A stretch of 64,000 bases of DNA from Actinopolyspora alba (lineage in GTDB: Bacteria; Actinomycetota; Actinomycetes; Mycobacteriales; Pseudonocardiaceae), in assembly GCF_900112765.1 (NCBI RefSeq), contig NZ_FOMZ01000009.1, positions 124,001-188,000 on the forward strand. Direction: 5' to 3'. This document shows, piece after piece, positions 61,643-64,000 of this stretch. Below the pieces are notes generated by a model, which saw only the letters and a list, made by a program, of their open reading frames with translations, was not told the DNA's origin and did not search any database. The first letter of the stretch is position 1; the number at the start of each line of letters is the position of its first letter. A program made the translations under genes and the position numbers.

Positions 61643-62701
61643 ATGAACACCGAATGGGTCGATCACGATTCCGAAAGTTCTACTGGCGGGGTTGAGCAGC
61701 GCGACCGGACGTTGACAAGGCTGGCTTGCCGAAGCTGGCAGGACCTGCCCACAGCCGATGTGGTCGCTGCGGTGGAATCCGGAGAGCTCACTACGGCTAA
61801 CCACGGTGCTGCGGCAGGGCAGCGGGTCACCGCGGCGACGGCGGCGAGTGCCGCTGCGGTGCAACGGCAAGGGGTGGCACCGGTCAGCGACGCGGTAGCC
61901 GACTGGTCCGGCTTCGGTGCGGTGATTCCGGTGCTGGCGGGATCGCCCGGCGCGGGCGCTTCGCTTGTGGCGGCAGTGCTCTCCGATGCTCTGAGCAGTT
62001 TGCGGCAACGGGTGCTGCTGGTTGACACCGCCGAGCCTGTTCGATCGGGGTTGGCCACGGCCGCGCCTGTGGAGGGGGCAGCGGAGGCCGGTCCGCACGA
62101 ATCGGTGCGCGTTCGGCATTCCTGGCGTGACGAGTCCACGGTGCTGGCGCGGCTGGAGACCGAGTTGCCGGTGTTTACGCCGGGGATGGTGCCGCCGCCC
62201 CGGTTCTTCAAACCCACCAACGGGGCGCTCGATGTCACCGTTGTCGATATCGGACACGACGCGTGGCGGATGGCCGCGCATCCCTTGTCCGGGCCCGGTG
62301 CGTGGTTACGGAGCGGGAGCCCGCCCGTTCGTCCGCTTCTGGCGTGTCGGGCGAGTCGTCCGAGCCTGTCGCAGGCCGAACAGGTGCTGGCCCGGCTGGA
62401 GGCGTGGAACGAGGCCGGGGTGATCACATTTCCGATCCAGTTGGTGGTGGTCGGGGCGTCGTCGTGGCCCGCCGGGGTGACCGGGGCTGCCGGACGGCGT
62501 GTGGCGGCGCTGCTCGAGGAGGCGGTGTTCCTGCCGCACGACTCGACCGTGGCGGTGGAGGGCATCACCGCTGAACCCGTGCCGAAGCGAGTCCGCGCGG
62601 CGATCATGCCGCTGCTGAGCCGGTGGGGACTCGTTGCTTCTTCGCCGGTGACCTCGCGGCGTGCTGTTCGCCGCCGGAACAGAAAGGACTCCCCAGCATG
62701 A
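61643..62701 (+). CDS. ParA/MinD-like P-loop protein of a conjugation-type operon
   Basis: The 352-residue protein has a degenerate Walker A (AGSPGAGASLVAAVL, with Ala-Ser where Lys-Thr is expected), a strand RVLLVDTAEP and a DxG-type strand VTVVDIGHDAW, suggesting a MinD-like fold without normal ATP binding. Similar proteins are found next to small membrane proteins and SCO6881-type genes in actinobacterial integrative elements. It overlaps the next gene by ATGA. Function is unproven. Confidence 0.65.
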   Translation: MNTEWVDHDSESSTGGVEQRDRTLTRLACRSWQDLPTADVVAAVESGELTTANHGAAAGQRVTAATAASAAAVQRQGVAPVSDAVADWSGFGAVIPVLAGSPGAGASLVAAVLSDALSSLRQRVLLVDTAEPVRSGLATAAPVEGAAEAGPHESVRVRHSWRDESTVLARLETELPVFTPGMVPPPRFFKPTNGALDVTVVDIGHDAWRMAAHPLSGPGAWLRSGSPPVRPLLACRASRPSLSQAEQVLARLEAWNEAGVITFPIQLVVVGASSWPAGVTGAAGRRVAALLEEAVFLPHDSTVAVEGITAEPVPKRVRAAIMPLLSRWGLVASSPVTSRRAVRRRNRKDSPA

Positions 62702-62985
62702 TCCAGGAATCCCTGATGTCGATTCTCGCGCAAATTCCGAATCCGGAACCGCAGGCCCCACCTGGGGCCGAGCAGATCCTCGGGGTGGTGGGCAACATCA
62801 AATGGGGTGCCGGGGTGGCCCTGCTGGTGGGGTTTTTCGTCGGAGTGCTGGTCTGGGCCGGCGGCCGGTGGGTTGATCATCACCGGGCGGGCAAGGTCGG
62901 CGTGGTCATGATGCTGTGCGCCCTCGGGGGCGGAATCTTGTACGGCATCGGATATCAACTGCTCACGCATTTCGCGGGGGTCTGA
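62698..62985 (+). CDS. Small two-helix membrane protein (DUF6112-like, possible pilin-type subunit)
   Basis: The 95-residue protein has two membrane helices (about 35–57 and 65–90) and a Pro-rich N-terminus. Its size, helices and context resemble small VirB2/TrbC-like subunits of actinobacterial conjugation modules. It is translationally coupled to the genes on both sides. Confidence 0.6.
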   Translation: MIQESLMSILAQIPNPEPQAPPGAEQILGVVGNIKWGAGVALLVGFFVGVLVWAGGRWVDHHRAGKVGVVMMLCALGGGILYGIGYQLLTHFAGV

Positions 62986-62987
62986 CG

Positions 62988-63818
62988 ATGCAGGAGACCC
63001 CACCACAGCAACGAGTTCGGCAGCGGCGTGCCCAGTTGGGACTGTCGGCGTCGTTGGGGGTGCTGGCGGTACTGGTGCTGCTCGCGGCACTGGTGACCGC
63101 TCGCGCGTTCACCGAGGATCGGTCGGCGCCGGGGCCGTCCACGGCGCCGCCCACCCCCGCTCTGACGACGGAGAAGGGGAGCGGTTCCTGGGAGGTGGAC
63201 GCCCAGCATCGACTGGCCCGGCGGGAGATGGCGCAACTACCACCTGCGGCGGCACGCCCCCATGCGGTGAGCACCGAGACGGCGGGCCCGCCGATCTCGC
63301 TGCCTGCGCCAGACAGCAGTCGGAGAGGGTGGATCCCCACCGGATTTCCCGCCACCCCGCAGGGGGCGCTGGCCCAGCTGGCCGCGCTGGATGAGACAGC
63401 GATGCGCGGGGCGAATCCGGCCACCTATGCCCGCGGTTACCGCGAGCTCGCCCTCGCCGGTGCTCCGAACCCGGAAACCACGGGGCTGTTTGCGGTGCTC
63501 ACCTCGATGCGTGACAGCGCGGGGCTGCGGCCCACCGGCTCGGTGGCGGGGCTGCGGGCCGACTACGAGATCACTCACGCCCAGATCAAGGGCACCACCG
63601 ACCAGGGCCGTTACGTCGTGGCCTGCGTGCTGGGTCAGTTCTCGGTGACATACCACGGCCGGACCGTCTCGGCCGGGGTGGGCGATTGCCAAGCACTGCG
63701 CCGTGTCGAGGGGCGCTGGCGACTCTCGCCGGGCCCGTTGCCTGCGGCCGCACCGAGCGCGTGGCCGGGCAGCGTCGAAGCGGTCCGCGCCGGATACCGA
63801 CCGATCGAGGAGGCCTGA
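62988..63818 (+). CDS. Single-pass conjugation-operon protein
   Basis: The 276-residue protein has an N-terminal helix (about 20–42, LGLSASLGVLAVLVLLAALV) and an outer part with a Pro/Ser/Thr-rich linker and a folded C-terminal domain (residues about 120–265, GALAQLAALDETAMRGANP ... YVVACVLGQFSVTYHGR). The topology recalls VirB8/TcpC-type transfer proteins, but no signature proves it. Its stop overlaps the next ATG (TGATG). Confidence 0.6.
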   Translation: MQETPPQQRVRQRRAQLGLSASLGVLAVLVLLAALVTARAFTEDRSAPGPSTAPPTPALTTEKGSGSWEVDAQHRLARREMAQLPPAAARPHAVSTETAGPPISLPAPDSSRRGWIPTGFPATPQGALAQLAALDETAMRGANPATYARGYRELALAGAPNPETTGLFAVLTSMRDSAGLRPTGSVAGLRADYEITHAQIKGTTDQGRYVVACVLGQFSVTYHGRTVSAGVGDCQALRRVEGRWRLSPGPLPAAAPSAWPGSVEAVRAGYRPIEEA

Positions 63819-64000
63819 TGCGCTGGCCACTGTGGGCATGGCCGTTCGACGACATCGGCAACGGTCTCGGAAACAAGCTGGGCGAGCTGCTGGTCTCATC
63901 CGTCGAAAAGGCGATGTACGGGATATGGCAAGCCAGTCTGGCGCTGCTGCGGGGAGCGTTCACCGTCGCCGACTGGTTTTCGGTGTTCACGGTGGATCCT
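63818..64000 (+). CDS. SCO6881-like membrane protein, N-terminal part, runs off the window
   Basis: Sixty-one codons are visible, starting MRWPLWAWPFDDIGNGLG. The start overlaps the stop of the upstream gene (TGATG). A hydrophobic segment begins near the edge (MYGIWQASLALLRGAFTVA). Context suggests the large polytopic SCO6881-type protein of such operons (VirB6-like role). The rest is outside the window. Confidence 0.55.
   Translation, partial: MRWPLWAWPFDDIGNGLGNKLGELLVSSVEKAMYGIWQASLALLRGAFTVADWFSVFTVDP

Overview
The window is GC-rich actinobacterial DNA. It carries an N-terminal-nucleophile 20S proteasome with a complete Pup-tagging system (ARC/Mpa, Dop, Pup, PrcB, PrcA, PafA, PafB, PafC), RbpA, a WhiB-like regulator, a conservon and TatA/TatC. 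These point to an actinomycete. The order PAC2 – hisE – RecB-like – trmI – mpa – dop-pup-prcBA-pafA-pafBC-tatAC-helY follows the mycobacterial Rv2125–Rv2092c arrangement. The conservon and the integrative element fit a filamentous Pseudonocardiales-type genome (Actinopolyspora/Saccharopolyspora-like). The genus is an inference.

Layout. 1–1.8 kb is a conservon (end of a sensor-kinase-like CvnA, then CvnB, CvnC and CvnD), followed by a StyA-like flavin monooxygenase. 3.2–12.5 kb holds a PAC2 protein, a HAD phosphatase with a leaderless leader ORF, hisE, a VOC protein, a thioesterase, a RecB-like nuclease, a site-2 protease, TrmI and two related membrane-anchored secreted-domain proteins. 13–34 kb is the proteasome/pupylation region. 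It is interrupted between mpa and dop by redox and regulator genes (aldo/keto reductase, XRE-cupin with a thioredoxin-reductase-like protein, TetR with an SDR, NUDIX) and between pafA and pafB by an amidase. It continues into tatA, tatC and the SKI2-like helicase. 34–55.6 kb is mixed core genome: an Eis-like acetyltransferase, 5'-3' exonuclease, ArsR-type regulator with MFS, M24 peptidase with Lrp, methyltransferase, SGNH hydrolase, FxsA, amidohydrolase, lnt and ppm for lipoprotein acylation and mannosyl donor synthesis, rbpA, a second MFS, GDPD, a Xer-like recombinase and an M20 peptidase.

From tRNA-Leu(GAG) at 55.7 kb to the right edge lies the left end of an integrative element. It has an AbrB-like gene overlapping a tyrosine integrase, a four-gene minus-strand cassette (XRE, alpha/beta hydrolase, ImmA/IrrE metallopeptidase, polytopic membrane protein), a cysteine-rich WhiB-like gene, and the start of a translationally coupled conjugation-type operon that runs off the window.

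Two patterns cut across the window. At least a dozen genes have a TANNNT –10 box ending 7–8 nt before the start codon, which predicts leaderless mRNAs. A dispersed intergenic repeat family occurs at 3' ends of chromosomal genes. In five of six copies it begins with the stop codon of the upstream gene (consensus head TGATCGAAGTTTTCCGG), and the longest copies contain a 17-bp-stem hairpin.
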